NCBI RefSeq assembly: GCF_026676115.1
Contig: NZ_JAPONB010000004.1
Coordinates: forward strand, 1-64,000
From: Salinimicrobium sp. TH3
GTDB lineage: Bacteria; Bacteroidota; Bacteroidia; Flavobacteriales; Flavobacteriaceae
DNA length: 64,000 bases
Direction: 5' to 3'
Shown: positions 35,659 to 44,876 of the stretch, piece by piece
Numbering within the stretch: position 1 is the stretch's first letter
Layout of the letters: the number at the start of each line of letters is the position of its first letter
The notes under the pieces: generated by a model
Seen by the model: the letters and a program-made list of their open reading frames with translations, nothing else
What the model was told of the DNA's origin: nothing
Database searches by the model: none
Made by a program: the position numbers and the translations under genes

Positions 35659-36810
35659 ATGAAAATAGGCATTGTTTGTTACCCCACCTTTGGTGGTAGT
35701 GGTGTGGTTGCTACAGAATTGGGAATGGCACTCTCCAGGAGAGGCCACGAGATCCATTTTATTACATATAAACAGCCGGTAAGGCTGGAACAACTTTCGC
35801 ATAACATACATTTTCATGAAGTAAATGTTCCCGAATATCCACTTTTTCATTATCAGCCATACGAGCTTGCATTAAGCAGCAAACTTGTTGACATGGTGAA
35901 ACTTCATAAGATAGAGGTGCTGCATGTACATTATGCTATCCCTCACGCTTATGCAGGTTACATGGCAAAAAAGATGCTGGAGGAAGAAGGAATCTACCTG
36001 CCAATGGTGACCACCCTTCATGGAACCGATATTACCCTGGTGGGAAACCATCCTTTCTACAAACCGGCTGTAACTTTTAGTATAAATAGCAGCGATGTAG
36101 TAACCTCGGTTTCCCAGAGCCTTAAAGCAGATACATTAAGACTTTTCAACGTAAAGCGTGAGATCAATGTGGTGCCAAATTTTATTGATACCACCAAATA
36201 CACTCAGTCAATTAGCAACTGCCAAAGGACAATGCTTGCCGAAAGTGATGAAAGGATCATTACTCACGTAAGTAACCTGCGAAAGGTGAAACGTATAAGA
36301 GATGTGATCATGATCTTTTATGAGGTTCAGAAAAAGCTTAAATCAAAGCTTATTATGGTAGGGCAGGGGCCCGAGAGGGAAATGGCCGAAGAACTGGTGC
36401 ATGACCTGGGGCTGGAAGAAAAGGTTTTATTTCTTGGGGAATCTCATGAAATAGATAAGGTGCTGAGTTATTCAGATCTTTTTCTCCTGCCTTCAGAAAA
36501 AGAGAGTTTTGGCCTTGCGGCACTTGAAGCAATGGTCAATGGCGTACCCGTGATCTCTACGAATACCGGCGGACTTCCGGAGGTGAATAAACACGGTTTT
36601 TCGGGGTATTTAAGTGATGTGGGTGATGTTGAGGAAATGGCTGCAAATGCTATTCGAATACTTGAAAATGAGGAAGTTCTAAATGAGTTCAAAGAAAATG
36701 CACGCAAACAATCCTTTACTTTCGATATATATTCTGTAGTACCTTTATATGAAGATCTGTACCAAAAGGCTTTAGATCTGGTTCAAAAAGAAAAGGCTGC
36801 CAAAAAATAG
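35659..36810 (+). CDS. bshA: N-acetyl-alpha-D-glucosaminyl L-malate synthase BshA
   Basis: This GT4 glycosyltransferase joins UDP-GlcNAc and L-malate in the first step of bacillithiol synthesis. It is a GT-B fold of 383 aa with the N-terminal GIVCYPTFGGSGVVATELG, HVHYAIPHAYAGYMA, TTLHGTDITLVG, and the C-terminal donor site PSEKESFGLAALEAM(V)NGVPV followed by STNTGGLPEV. The start is 3 bases after the GH3 fusion stop. BshB and BshC are not in the window. Confidence 0.95.
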   Translation: MKIGIVCYPTFGGSGVVATELGMALSRRGHEIHFITYKQPVRLEQLSHNIHFHEVNVPEYPLFHYQPYELALSSKLVDMVKLHKIEVLHVHYAIPHAYAGYMAKKMLEEEGIYLPMVTTLHGTDITLVGNHPFYKPAVTFSINSSDVVTSVSQSLKADTLRLFNVKREINVVPNFIDTTKYTQSISNCQRTMLAESDERIITHVSNLRKVKRIRDVIMIFYEVQKKLKSKLIMVGQGPEREMAEELVHDLGLEEKVLFLGESHEIDKVLSYSDLFLLPSEKESFGLAALEAMVNGVPVISTNTGGLPEVNKHGFSGYLSDVGDVEEMAANAIRILENEEVLNEFKENARKQSFTFDIYSVVPLYEDLYQKALDLVQKEKAAKK

Positions 36811-36832
36811 ATTTTTGACAGCCTTTTCTTTT
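36791..36832 (+). terminator. Terminator overlapping the bshA stop
   Basis: The stem AAAAGGCTG-CCAAAAA pairs with TTTTTG-ACAGCCTTTT around the TAG stop and is followed by CTTTTTATT. The 5' arm is the last codons of bshA. Confidence 0.75.
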
Positions 36833-36846
36833 TATTAATTGATCTT

Positions 36847-37332
36847 CTAGAACTGATACCTGATACCTAATGCAATATCAAAATCCACGTCATCACCATA
36901 ATCATCTAGACCTAATTCTGGTCTAAAATCCAGAGATAGTAACAGTGGGAAATCAAAATTATATTCGATACCTATGTCTCCGGCTGCAAGAGCGAAAAAC
37001 TCGCTGTCATCAGAATGATCGTGATCATCATCAAAGCTTCTGGATCCTAAACCGGCACCAGCGCCTGCATACCAGTTGAAGCCTCCTTCAATATTCCAAA
37101 CCCACTGGTATAAACCAACAACTTTAAAAGCATCATAATGACCTCTATCTCCCCAGCCTAAATCGAATTCCAATCTATTGTTTTCAGAAAGACCATGTTG
37201 ATAAGAAATTTCTGTTCCAAATCCTCCACTGTCACCTAAGCGTAGACCCAGGGCATGATCGGCAATATTTTGTGCTTGAGAATTAAGGGTAAATCCTAAA
37301 ATACATAAAGTCAGTAAAACAATTTTTTTCAT
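36847..37332 (-). CDS. Small outer-membrane beta-barrel protein
   Basis: This is a 161-aa OmpX/OmpW-like barrel candidate. A signal peptide (MKKIVLLTLCILGFTLNSQA) is followed by repeated amphipathic strands (LGLRLGDSGGFGTEISYQHG, RLEFDLGWGDRG, FNWYAGAGAGLG) and a typical terminal Phe in GIRYQF for BAM recognition. An Asp/His-rich loop (DDDHDHSDDSE, about residues 101-111) could bind metal. Ligand and role are unknown. Confidence 0.8.
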   Translation of the reverse strand: MKKIVLLTLCILGFTLNSQAQNIADHALGLRLGDSGGFGTEISYQHGLSENNRLEFDLGWGDRGHYDAFKVVGLYQWVWNIEGGFNWYAGAGAGLGSRSFDDDHDHSDDSEFFALAAGDIGIEYNFDFPLLLSLDFRPELGLDDYGDDVDFDIALGIRYQF

Positions 37333-37356
37333 ATCTTTTCATTTAATTTGTTCCTA

Positions 37357-37364
37357 CAAAATTA
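37357..37364 (-). promoter_or_regulatory. -7 promoter element (TAATTTTG, minus strand)
   Basis: This is an exact TAnnTTTG match, 25 bases before the start of the small barrel gene. A TTG on the same strand lies 15 bases further up, slightly close. Confidence 0.45.
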
Positions 37365-37466
37365 GACTATCTGTCATACCAACTACTCCCACCTTCAGCT
37401 AATTAAATGTTAATGTTAATTAAGACCTGTTAATCGGCCGTTCAATGGTCTGATAATTATACAACT

Positions 37467-40376
37467 ATGAATGATAAGCTTAAGAATTTTAGCGGTAATC
37501 TGGAAGGAGATCTTTTTTACGATTCTCTTTGGCGTAGAATATTTGCTACAGATGCTTCTGTGTACCGCACTATACCACAGGCAGTTGCCTATCCAGCAAC
37601 GGTCCAGGATATAAAAGAACTAATTTCTTTTGCTCGCAGGAATAAAACATCACTTATCCCAAGAACGGCAGGCACCTCGCTCGCCGGGCAGTGTGTTGGC
37701 GAGGGTATAGTTGTAGATGTTTCCAAGTACTTTACAAAAATAATTGATCTAAATGTTGAAAAGAAGACCGTAAAGGTGCAGCCAGGGGTAATTCGGGATG
37801 ATCTAAACCGTTTTCTCCAGGCACATGATCTATTTTTTGGTCCCAATACTTCTACCTCCAATCGTTGTATGATAGGTGGAATGGTGGGCAACAACTCCAG
37901 CGGTACCACTTCAATTAAATATGGCGTCACCAGAGATAAGGTGGTTGAGATGAAAGTGTTGCTGAGTGATGGTTCTGAAGCTGTTTTTTCTGAAATAACT
38001 TCGGAAGAATTCAGCAACAAATTGCAGCTGGACTCCATGGAAGGGGAGATCTACCGGAAATTATACGAGGAGCTGAAGCCAGAGGTTGTACGTCAACAGA
38101 TCACTGCGGGTTTCCCAAAACCCGAAATCCACCGCCGCAATACTGGATATGCAGTAGATGAGCTTATTTTAGCCGAAGTCTTAGGTGGAAATGAAGAGAA
38201 GATCAATATATGCAAGCTCCTTTGCGGCAGCGAGGGCACCCTTGCGTTCACAACAGAAATTACCCTGCAGCTGGATGAACTGCCGCCTTCAAATGCTGTA
38301 ATGATCGCAGCCCATTTTGATTCGGTTGAAAAATGCCTGCAGGCCGTGGTGCCCGCTATGAGACATTCATTGTTTACCTGCGAAATGATGGATAAGGTGA
38401 TTTTGGATTGCACCAAAAACAGCCTTAAATACAAAGAGAACAGGTTTTTTATAGAAGGGGATCCTGCAGCTATTCTCATGCTGGAAATAAGAGCAACTTC
38501 TCAAAAAGAGCTTACAAACAGGACGGCCGAATTGCTTAAAACGCTCACAGATTCCGGATTGGCATATGCACTTCCAGTGCTGCGAAATGATACCATTGAA
38601 CTTGCTCAGGAATTGCGAAAAGCAGGGTTAGGCCTTTTAGGAAATATAGTGGGCGATCGCAAAGCCGTTGCTTGTATTGAGGATACCGCAGTAGCTGTAG
38701 AAGATTTGGCTGCCTACATTTCAGAGTTTTCTAAATTGATGAAGAATTACGGGCAGGAGGCAGTGTATTACGCCCATGCCGGGGCTGGGGAACTACATCT
38801 GCGACCAATTCTCAATCTTAAAAAAGATGAAGATGTAGCTCTTTTTCGGAAGATCACCGAAGAGGTCGCTTCCCTGGTAAAAAAATATGGGGGTTCCATG
38901 AGCGGGGAACACGGTGACGGTAGAGTGAGAGCAGAATTTATTCGCTTTATGATAGGGGATGAGAATTATGACCTTTTAAAAAGGGTAAAACATATCTTCG
39001 ATCCGGTAAATATTTTTAATCCCGGGAAAATCATTGATGCGCCTCCTATGGATGAAAGCTTAAGATACGAGCCAGGGCGGAAGGAACCGGAAATTAAAAC
39101 GCTCATGGATTTTTCTGATTCCCTCGGAATTCTTAGAGGTGTCGAAAATTGCAACGGAAGCGGAGACTGTCGCAAACCTGCCGAAGCGGGAGGAACCATG
39201 TGCCCCAGTTATCGCGCCACCCGAAACGAAAAGGATACTACCCGCGCCCGGGCTAATGCTTTGCGCGAATTTTTGACGCATTCCAATAAACCCAATCGTT
39301 TTGATCATGAAGAGCTAAAAGAGGTTCTTGACCTTTGTATTAGTTGTAAAGGCTGTAAAAGTGAATGTCCTTCTAACGTTGATATGGCTGCTTATAAAGC
39401 TGAGTTTCAATATCAATATAATCAGGTAAATGGAAGTTCCATTCGCTCCAGGGCTTTTGCTTTTAATGCGGAAATGAATAAAAAGACATCGAAAATTTCC
39501 CCTTTTTCAAACTTTATGTTTTCCAATTCATTGACTGCAAGTATCCTGAAAAAAACTATGGGAATTGCACCGCAGCGAAGCTTGCCGCCGCTTTCGCGCC
39601 AAACTTTGTCTGCATACTACAGGAAAAATCAAAGGAAAATTAAGGATCCAATTAAAACCGTTTATCTTTTCAATGATGAATTTACAAATTACCTGGATTC
39701 GGAGGTAGGAGTGGCGGCCATAAAATTACTCAATGGACTGAACTATGAAGTTAAGATCATAGATCATCCTGAAAGTGGCCGCGGATTTATATCAAAAGGG
39801 TTTTTAAAAGAGGCCAGGGAGGTAGCCAATAAGAACATTGGGATATTTACGGAAATAATTTCTGAAGAAAGTCCTCTTTTGGGATTAGAGCCTTCAGCAA
39901 TTCTAAGCTTTCGGGATGAGTATCTTAGGCTGGCCGATGACAAAGCAGCTGCAGCGCAGGTATCCAAAAATGCCTTTTTGCTGGAAGAATTTTTCAAAAA
40001 GGAAGTGGTCGCCGGAAATATAACTGCCAACTCTTTTACTTCAGATAAGAAGAGGATCAAATTACATGGACATTGTCACCAGAAGGCGCTTTCGGGAATT
40101 GAAAATACATTTGTGATGCTAAACCTTCCGGAGAATTTTGAGGTAACAGTAATTCCTTCGGGTTGTTGCGGGATGGCAGGTTCTTTCGGTTATGAAAAAG
40201 AGCATTATGAAGTGAGCATGCAAATAGGGGAACAAACGCTTTTCCCGGCAGTGAGAAAAGCTTCCGAAGAGACTTTAATTGCAGCTCCCGGGACCAGCTG
40301 CCGCCACCAAATATTTGACGGAACAGGGAAAAAAGCTCTTCATCCAGTGTCGATCATGGCGGAGGCCCTGAAATAA
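37467..40376 (+). CDS. FAD-linked and (Fe-S)-binding oxidoreductase (Dld/GlcD-GlcF-like fusion)
   Basis: This is a 969-aa fused 2-hydroxyacid dehydrogenase that would oxidise lactate, glycolate or a similar acid and pass electrons on through iron-sulfur clusters. The FAD-binding PCMH domain (about 40-270) has [14 protein letters not shown] and [17 protein letters not shown]. The FAD-oxidase C domain follows, with [13 protein letters not shown] and [12 protein letters not shown]. Next comes a ferredoxin module with Cys in [17 protein letters not shown] and [12 protein letters not shown], then a CCG domain ([22 protein letters not shown]). YdiJ-type proteins share this layout. Substrate is not determined. 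Confidence 0.9.
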   Translation: MNDKLKNFSGNLEGDLFYDSLWRRIFATDASVYRTIPQAVAYPATVQDIKELISFARRNKTSLIPRTAGTSLAGQCVGEGIVVDVSKYFTKIIDLNVEKKTVKVQPGVIRDDLNRFLQAHDLFFGPNTSTSNRCMIGGMVGNNSSGTTSIKYGVTRDKVVEMKVLLSDGSEAVFSEITSEEFSNKLQLDSMEGEIYRKLYEELKPEVVRQQITAGFPKPEIHRRNTGYAVDELILAEVLGGNEEKINICKLLCGSEGTLAFTTEITLQLDELPPSNAVMIAAHFDSVEKCLQAVVPAMRHSLFTCEMMDKVILDCTKNSLKYKENRFFIEGDPAAILMLEIRATSQKELTNRTAELLKTLTDSGLAYALPVLRNDTIELAQELRKAGLGLLGNIVGDRKAVACIEDTAVAVEDLAAYISEFSKLMKNYGQEAVYYAHAGAGELHLRPILNLKKDEDVALFRKITEEVASLVKKYGGSMSGEHGDGRVRAEFIRFMIGDENYDLLKRVKHIFDPVNIFNPGKIIDAPPMDESLRYEPGRKEPEIKTLMDFSDSLGILRGVENCNGSGDCRKPAEAGGTMCPSYRATRNEKDTTRARANALREFLTHSNKPNRFDHEELKEVLDLCISCKGCKSECPSNVDMAAYKAEFQYQYNQVNGSSIRSRAFAFNAEMNKKTSKISPFSNFMFSNSLTASILKKTMGIAPQRSLPPLSRQTLSAYYRKNQRKIKDPIKTVYLFNDEFTNYLDSEVGVAAIKLLNGLNYEVKIIDHPESGRGFISKGFLKEAREVANKNIGIFTEIISEESPLLGLEPSAILSFRDEYLRLADDKAAAAQVSKNAFLLEEFFKKEVVAGNITANSFTSDKKRIKLHGHCHQKALSGIENTFVMLNLPENFEVTVIPSGCCGMAGSFGYEKEHYEVSMQIGEQTLFPAVRKASEETLIAAPGTSCRHQIFDGTGKKALHPVSIMAEALK

Positions 40377-40402
40377 CATTTTCAAATCTTGGCTTAAAAA
40401 AT

Positions 40403-40410
40403 TACATTTG
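40403..40410 (+). promoter_or_regulatory. -7 promoter element (TACATTTG) for aroC
   Basis: This is an exact TAnnTTTG match 16 bases before the aroC ATG at 40427. Confidence 0.5.
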
Positions 40411-40426
40411 CTCAAAATCACCTTCA

Positions 40427-41491
40427 ATGGCAGGGAATTCCTTCGGAAAACTTTTTAGACTTACCACTTTTGGGGAATCTCATGGCGAAGCTATTGGAGG
40501 GATAATTGACGGATGCCCCGCCGGACTCAAAATTGACCTTGAAAAAGTTCAGCAGGAAATGGATCGGCGTAAACCGGGACAATCGGCCATCGTTACTCAG
40601 CGTAAAGAACCTGATAGCGTTAGGTTTCTTTCAGGCATTTTTGAAGGTAAAACTACCGGAACTCCCATTGGTTTTGTTATTGAAAATTCCAATCAAAAAT
40701 CCAATGATTATTCGCATATCAAAGATGTTTACCGTCCCTCTCACGCCGATTATACCTATGACCAAAAGTTTGGCAACAGGGATTACAGGGGTGGAGGAAG
40801 ATCTTCGGCACGGGAGACTGCTTGTAGAGTGGCCGCGGGAGCTATTGCAAAACAACTGCTTAAGGATATAAAAATTACGGCTTATACTTCATCGGTAGGA
40901 GACATTCAGCTTCAGAAGAAATTCGAGGAGTTGGAGCTTTCAGAAATAGAAAAGAATCCGGTGCGCTGTCCAGATTCTGATACTGCCAGGAGAATGGAAG
41001 CTTATATAAAAGAAATTCGGTCGCAGGGTGATACTGTGGGTGGAGTAGTGGAGTGTGTTATCTCCAACGTACCCAAAGGGCTGGGAGAACCTGTTTTCGA
41101 TAAACTTCATGCTGCTATAGGCGCAGCCATGCTTTCCATCAATGCTGTAAAAGGATTTGAATATGGGAGCGGGTTTGCAGGATCGGCGATGAAAGGCAGC
41201 GAACATAACGACCTTTTTGAACCTGATGGTTCAACCACTTCGAATTTTAGCGGTGGTATCCAGGGAGGAATTTCCAATGGGATGGACATAGTCTTTCGTG
41301 TGGCATTCAAACCTGTCGCCACAATTATGCAAAAGCAGAAAACCATTAATGCTCAAGGGCAGGAGGTAGAAATGCAGGGCAAAGGCAGGCATGACCCCTG
41401 TGTGGTGCCGCGTGCGATCCCTATTGTAGAAGCCATGGCAGCACTCGTACTTGCAGATTATTATTTATTGAACAGAACGTCTAAAATATAA
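40427..41491 (+). CDS. aroC: Chorismate synthase
   Basis: AroC converts 5-enolpyruvylshikimate-3-phosphate to chorismate with reduced FMN, the last step of the shikimate pathway. The three family signatures are present: [10 protein letters not shown], the long [14 protein letters not shown] ... [18 protein letters not shown], and [17 protein letters not shown]. The 354-aa length is standard. It is followed 18 bases later by the symporter gene, probably in one transcript. Confidence 0.97.
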   Translation: MAGNSFGKLFRLTTFGESHGEAIGGIIDGCPAGLKIDLEKVQQEMDRRKPGQSAIVTQRKEPDSVRFLSGIFEGKTTGTPIGFVIENSNQKSNDYSHIKDVYRPSHADYTYDQKFGNRDYRGGGRSSARETACRVAAGAIAKQLLKDIKITAYTSSVGDIQLQKKFEELELSEIEKNPVRCPDSDTARRMEAYIKEIRSQGDTVGGVVECVISNVPKGLGEPVFDKLHAAIGAAMLSINAVKGFEYGSGFAGSAMKGSEHNDLFEPDGSTTSNFSGGIQGGISNGMDIVFRVAFKPVATIMQKQKTINAQGQEVEMQGKGRHDPCVVPRAIPIVEAMAALVLADYYLLNRTSKI

Positions 41492-41509
41492 TTTCAGAGA
41501 CACTTTAAT

Positions 41510-42826
41510 ATGAAAAAATTAGCACTGCACTGGCAGATTTTACTGGGAATGGCAGCCGGGGTGATCTTTGCCCTTATTATGACCAATTTTTCCTGGGGAG
41601 CCGAATTTATTAATGACTGGATAAAACCTTTTGGAAATATCTTCATAAATGCCCTCAAATTGATTGCAGTTCCTCTAATTTTAGCTTCACTTATTAAAGG
41701 GATCTCCGATCTTAAGGATATTTCGAAGTTATCAAAAATGGGTACCCGCACCATTTTAATTTATATAGGAACAACCCTTATTGCAGTTTCCATTGGTCTT
41801 GTATTGGTGAATTTAATAGAACCCGGTGGAGCCATTGCTGAAGATACCCGAAACGATCTTATTACCAGTTACGAAGGTGATGCAAACATGAAGATAGCCG
41901 ATGCTCAGCGCCAAAAGGAAGCGGGCCCGTTACAGGCTCTTGAAGACATTGTGCCCGGGAATATTTTTGCTGCAGCAAGTGATAATGGGAATATGCTACA
42001 GGTGATATTTTTTGCCATCTTTTTTGGACTGGGGCTTATACTAATTCCTGAAGAAACGGCGAGACCTGTGAAAGCCTTTTTTGACGGATTTAATGAAGTA
42101 ATTCTTAAACTCATTGACCTCATTATGCTTGCGGCTCCATATGGTGTTTTTGCACTGTTAGCTGCCCTGGTAGTCGAATCCCCCAGCGCCGACCTCTTTG
42201 CTGCGCTAGCTATGTATGGAGTTACTGTTCTTATAGGACTTGCCCTTATGATTGTGGTTTATATGTTGATCGTTTGGGTCACTACAGGAAGGAATCCGGC
42301 CTTCTTTGAAAATGGAATAGCTCCTGCTCAATTGCTGGCTTTTTCTACCAGTTCAAGTGCTGCTACTCTACCTGTAACCATGGAAAGAACCGAAGAACAT
42401 CTTGGGGTACACGAAGAAGTTACAAGTTTTGTGTTACCAATTGGTGCAACAATCAATATGGATGGAACCAGCCTGTACCAGGCGGTAGCTGCCGTATTTA
42501 TAGCTCAGGCTTTTGGAATGGACCTTACCTTAGGTGCCCAACTTGGTATCATTGCCACTGCAACTTTGGCTTCAATTGGTTCTGCAGCGGTTCCCGGTGC
42601 GGGAATGGTAATGCTGGTAATTGTACTTTCACAGGCAGGAATCCCCGAAGCCGGTTTGGCCCTTATCTTTGCTGTTGACAGGCCTTTGGACATGTGCCGT
42701 ACTATGGTAAATGTTACAGGGGATGCAGCAGTTTCCATGATGGTAGCAAAATCTGTGGATAGACTGGGGGAACCGCATGAGAGAAAGTGGGATGAGAATC
42801 TTCCCAAAAAGGAGAAAGTTCACTAG
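41510..42826 (+). CDS. Dicarboxylate/amino acid:cation symporter (DAACS/GltP-DctA family)
   Basis: This is an inner-membrane importer of 438 aa that brings in C4-dicarboxylates or glutamate/aspartate with Na+ or H+. It shows the re-entrant loop serine motif (FSTSSSAATLPVTME), the NMDGT motif in ATINMDGTSLYQAV, and the AAVPGAGMVMLVIVLSQAG segment followed by the substrate-binding Asp in DRPLDMCRTMVNVTGD. The amino-acid versus dicarboxylate preference is not decided here. Confidence 0.93.
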   Translation: MKKLALHWQILLGMAAGVIFALIMTNFSWGAEFINDWIKPFGNIFINALKLIAVPLILASLIKGISDLKDISKLSKMGTRTILIYIGTTLIAVSIGLVLVNLIEPGGAIAEDTRNDLITSYEGDANMKIADAQRQKEAGPLQALEDIVPGNIFAAASDNGNMLQVIFFAIFFGLGLILIPEETARPVKAFFDGFNEVILKLIDLIMLAAPYGVFALLAALVVESPSADLFAALAMYGVTVLIGLALMIVVYMLIVWVTTGRNPAFFENGIAPAQLLAFSTSSSAATLPVTMERTEEHLGVHEEVTSFVLPIGATINMDGTSLYQAVAAVFIAQAFGMDLTLGAQLGIIATATLASIGSAAVPGAGMVMLVIVLSQAGIPEAGLALIFAVDRPLDMCRTMVNVTGDAAVSMMVAKSVDRLGEPHERKWDENLPKKEKVH

Positions 42827-42869
42827 TATTTAATTTGTTCCAGTCTTGAAAACCTGGAGAAAATCTTTC

Positions 42870-42900
42870 AAAAAGCCCGGATTTTGTATCCGGGCTTTTT
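42870..42900 (+). terminator. Intrinsic terminator after the symporter gene
   Basis: A 13-bp stem AAAAAGCCCGGAT/ATCCGGGCTTTTT has a TTTGT loop. The remainder of the gap to 43136 shows no gene, only a weak CATACC/GGTATG repeat. Confidence 0.88.
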
Positions 42901-43136
42901 AAGTTCAATGCATTAATTTTTAAAAACCGGGATTACTTTGTAGAGTTCAAAGGACCCTTTAAAATTAAGGTATGCAACACCAACAGAGGATTAGGCATAC
43001 CGGCAGAAAAAAGCAGGTATGGTTGAACTAAAGCTATTCTCATTTTTACGTTTTTTTTACATCCCAAAGCTTGCGAGGTTTGGAAGAATTCCTTGTATTT
43101 GCCCGGGAAAATTTTTTAACCTGAAATTCCTCAGTA

Positions 43137-44291
43137 ATGACCGATAAAACCCGCGATTACTATAAGACTCTTTTGGAGATAGACCAAAACCTCGACCGGC
43201 TTGTGCGGGAAATCGATGTGCTGAATTATTTGAATCCGTTAAATATTGAGCAGGAAAAAAAACGCTTTTTTGGATCAAAATTTTCTGAAGATCCGGTTTT
43301 TAAATACAGAAAATTAAAATTCGACCCATATACCCTGCAACGACAATTATTCAGCCAGCGGCTGGAGGATATTCCCGATGAGGATATTTACAAACTTTAC
43401 TATGATGCAATTTATGAGTATTCAGGTTTAGTGCAGTGTGTGGCTACAGTGGGAAAGGGAAAGAAATTCTTTTATAACTCCTTAAGGGTGTTTGGTACGC
43501 CCACAGAAAAGGATGTCAAAAATGCCAAATTCATTCTTCATTTTCACAAAGAAGAAGACGCAGAGGAAATGGTTCCCCGTTATAATGCCGATCAGGCACA
43601 GGCGTATTTTCAGGCCTTTGGAGAACATTATCCTTTTCAATTTAGAATACGACAGAGCAACAGCATTACGGGTGCCGCCATGGCATTAAATTCCAGAGAG
43701 CTGGTAGTGAAGAAGAACCGAAAATTCAGTGATAATGACTTGAAGGTCCTTGCCAATCATGAGATAGGGGTTAATATGCTCACTACTTTTAACGGTTTGG
43801 ATCAGGCACTAAGGATATTCTCCCATGGATTCGCCAATAATCACCCAACCCAGGCAGGATTAGGGATCTTTAGTGAATATATGAGTGACAGTCTAAGCTT
43901 AAAAAGGGTGAAAGAACTGGCCTATCGTGTTTTAGCAGCCGATAGTCTTATAAAAGGCTACAGCTTTAGTGATACTTTCGACCTTTTATACAGCCAATAT
44001 AAACTGGATAGGGAGACTTCATGGCTAATAAGCCTTAGAGCCCACCGCGGCGGAGGATTCACCAAAGACCATCAATACCTGCCGGGCCTTAAGAAGGTCT
44101 ATGACTACTATTCTGCCGGAAAAGATATGGGGCTGCTGCTCACAGGAAAAGTTGCCCTGGAAGACGCCGAACTTATTGAGAAGCTTCAGCAGAAAGAACT
44201 GGCTCAAAAGAATACTTATTTTCCTCACTCATTTAAAGAAAATAAGAATACAAATGACAAGCTCAAATTCCTGCTGAGCAATCTCAAGTAA
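43137..44291 (+). CDS. DUF1704 protein (MATCAP/flavohemoglobin-modulating QEGLA family)
   Basis: This is a 384-aa soluble protein of the tyrosine/MATCAP-type metallopeptidase family. It contains NHEIGVNMLTTFNGLDQ, in which His208 and Glu209 match the HExxxH zinc motif but the last ligand is Asn213, and TQAGLGIFSEYMSDSLS where most bacterial members have QEGLA. Family members are linked by annotation to flavohemoglobin expression; the biochemical role in bacteria is open. The altered ligand could mean loss of peptidase activity or use of another residue. Confidence 0.85.
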   Translation: MTDKTRDYYKTLLEIDQNLDRLVREIDVLNYLNPLNIEQEKKRFFGSKFSEDPVFKYRKLKFDPYTLQRQLFSQRLEDIPDEDIYKLYYDAIYEYSGLVQCVATVGKGKKFFYNSLRVFGTPTEKDVKNAKFILHFHKEEDAEEMVPRYNADQAQAYFQAFGEHYPFQFRIRQSNSITGAAMALNSRELVVKKNRKFSDNDLKVLANHEIGVNMLTTFNGLDQALRIFSHGFANNHPTQAGLGIFSEYMSDSLSLKRVKELAYRVLAADSLIKGYSFSDTFDLLYSQYKLDRETSWLISLRAHRGGGFTKDHQYLPGLKKVYDYYSAGKDMGLLLTGKVALEDAELIEKLQQKELAQKNTYFPHSFKENKNTNDKLKFLLSNLK

Positions 44292-44426
44292 GTGGGCGGT
44301 TTGCAGTAATTAGTAGGCAGTACGTGCTCAGTATGAATTTACCTGAAATCGCTGTCTTTTATATCCCTATCGGGAAATCAATCAAAAAATTTTTTTTGAC
44401 CCCGGTTCTAGAACCTAATAAAAATA

Positions 44427-44471
44427 GCAGGCTTTGTTTTTAAAATAAATTATTTTAAAAACAAAGCCTGC
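44427..44471 (-). terminator. Terminator overlapping the 3' end of the DCC gene
   Basis: A 22-bp perfect inverted repeat (44427-44448 with 44450-44471) has a single central base, and the DCC stop codon lies in one arm. It may also end the DUF1704 transcript from the other side. The rest of 44292-44426 shows no gene. Confidence 0.85.
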
Positions 44472-44863
44472 AGCTCGGGAGTAGGTGTCATACAGGTATC
44501 CTTTTTGCCAAACCAGCTGTAACGGTTATTTGCAACAAAGCTATAAATGGTATCTCTAAAACCTTCGGGAAGGGGTTTGAAATATTTAAGCCATGAATAT
44601 CCTTTAAGGTGTTTCGATATTTCTATTGCTGCAGTTGACTTGTTATAATACGCAACTCCGGGTTCAATGAGGATTACCGAATCCAGGTTTTCTGTGTCGA
44701 TTCCTCTTTCATTAATTATTTGACGGCCCACGTCACTTTGAAGCGGGGCAAATCTAAAGACATCATCTACATCATTCTTGATAATTGTTTGTACGGTTTT
44801 GTTACAAAGATTACAAACACCATCAAAAAGGATGATCTTTTTATTTTCAGGGAAATTTACCAT
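44450..44863 (-). CDS. DCC-family thiol-disulfide oxidoreductase
   Basis: This is a 137-aa thioredoxin-like protein with the family-defining start IILFDGVCNLCNKTVQ (CxxC-type Cys pair) and FRFAPLQSDVGRQI. Members reduce or isomerise disulfides; the substrate is unknown. The start at 44863 (MVNFPENKKI) is preferred over the frame opening at 45022, which would run through the 3' end of mutS2. Only 13 bases separate it from the mutS2 stop, so they are likely cotranscribed. Confidence 0.9.
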   Translation of the reverse strand: MVNFPENKKIILFDGVCNLCNKTVQTIIKNDVDDVFRFAPLQSDVGRQIINERGIDTENLDSVILIEPGVAYYNKSTAAIEISKHLKGYSWLKYFKPLPEGFRDTIYSFVANNRYSWFGKKDTCMTPTPELQALFLK

Positions 44864-44876
44864 AATTTTTCTTTTT

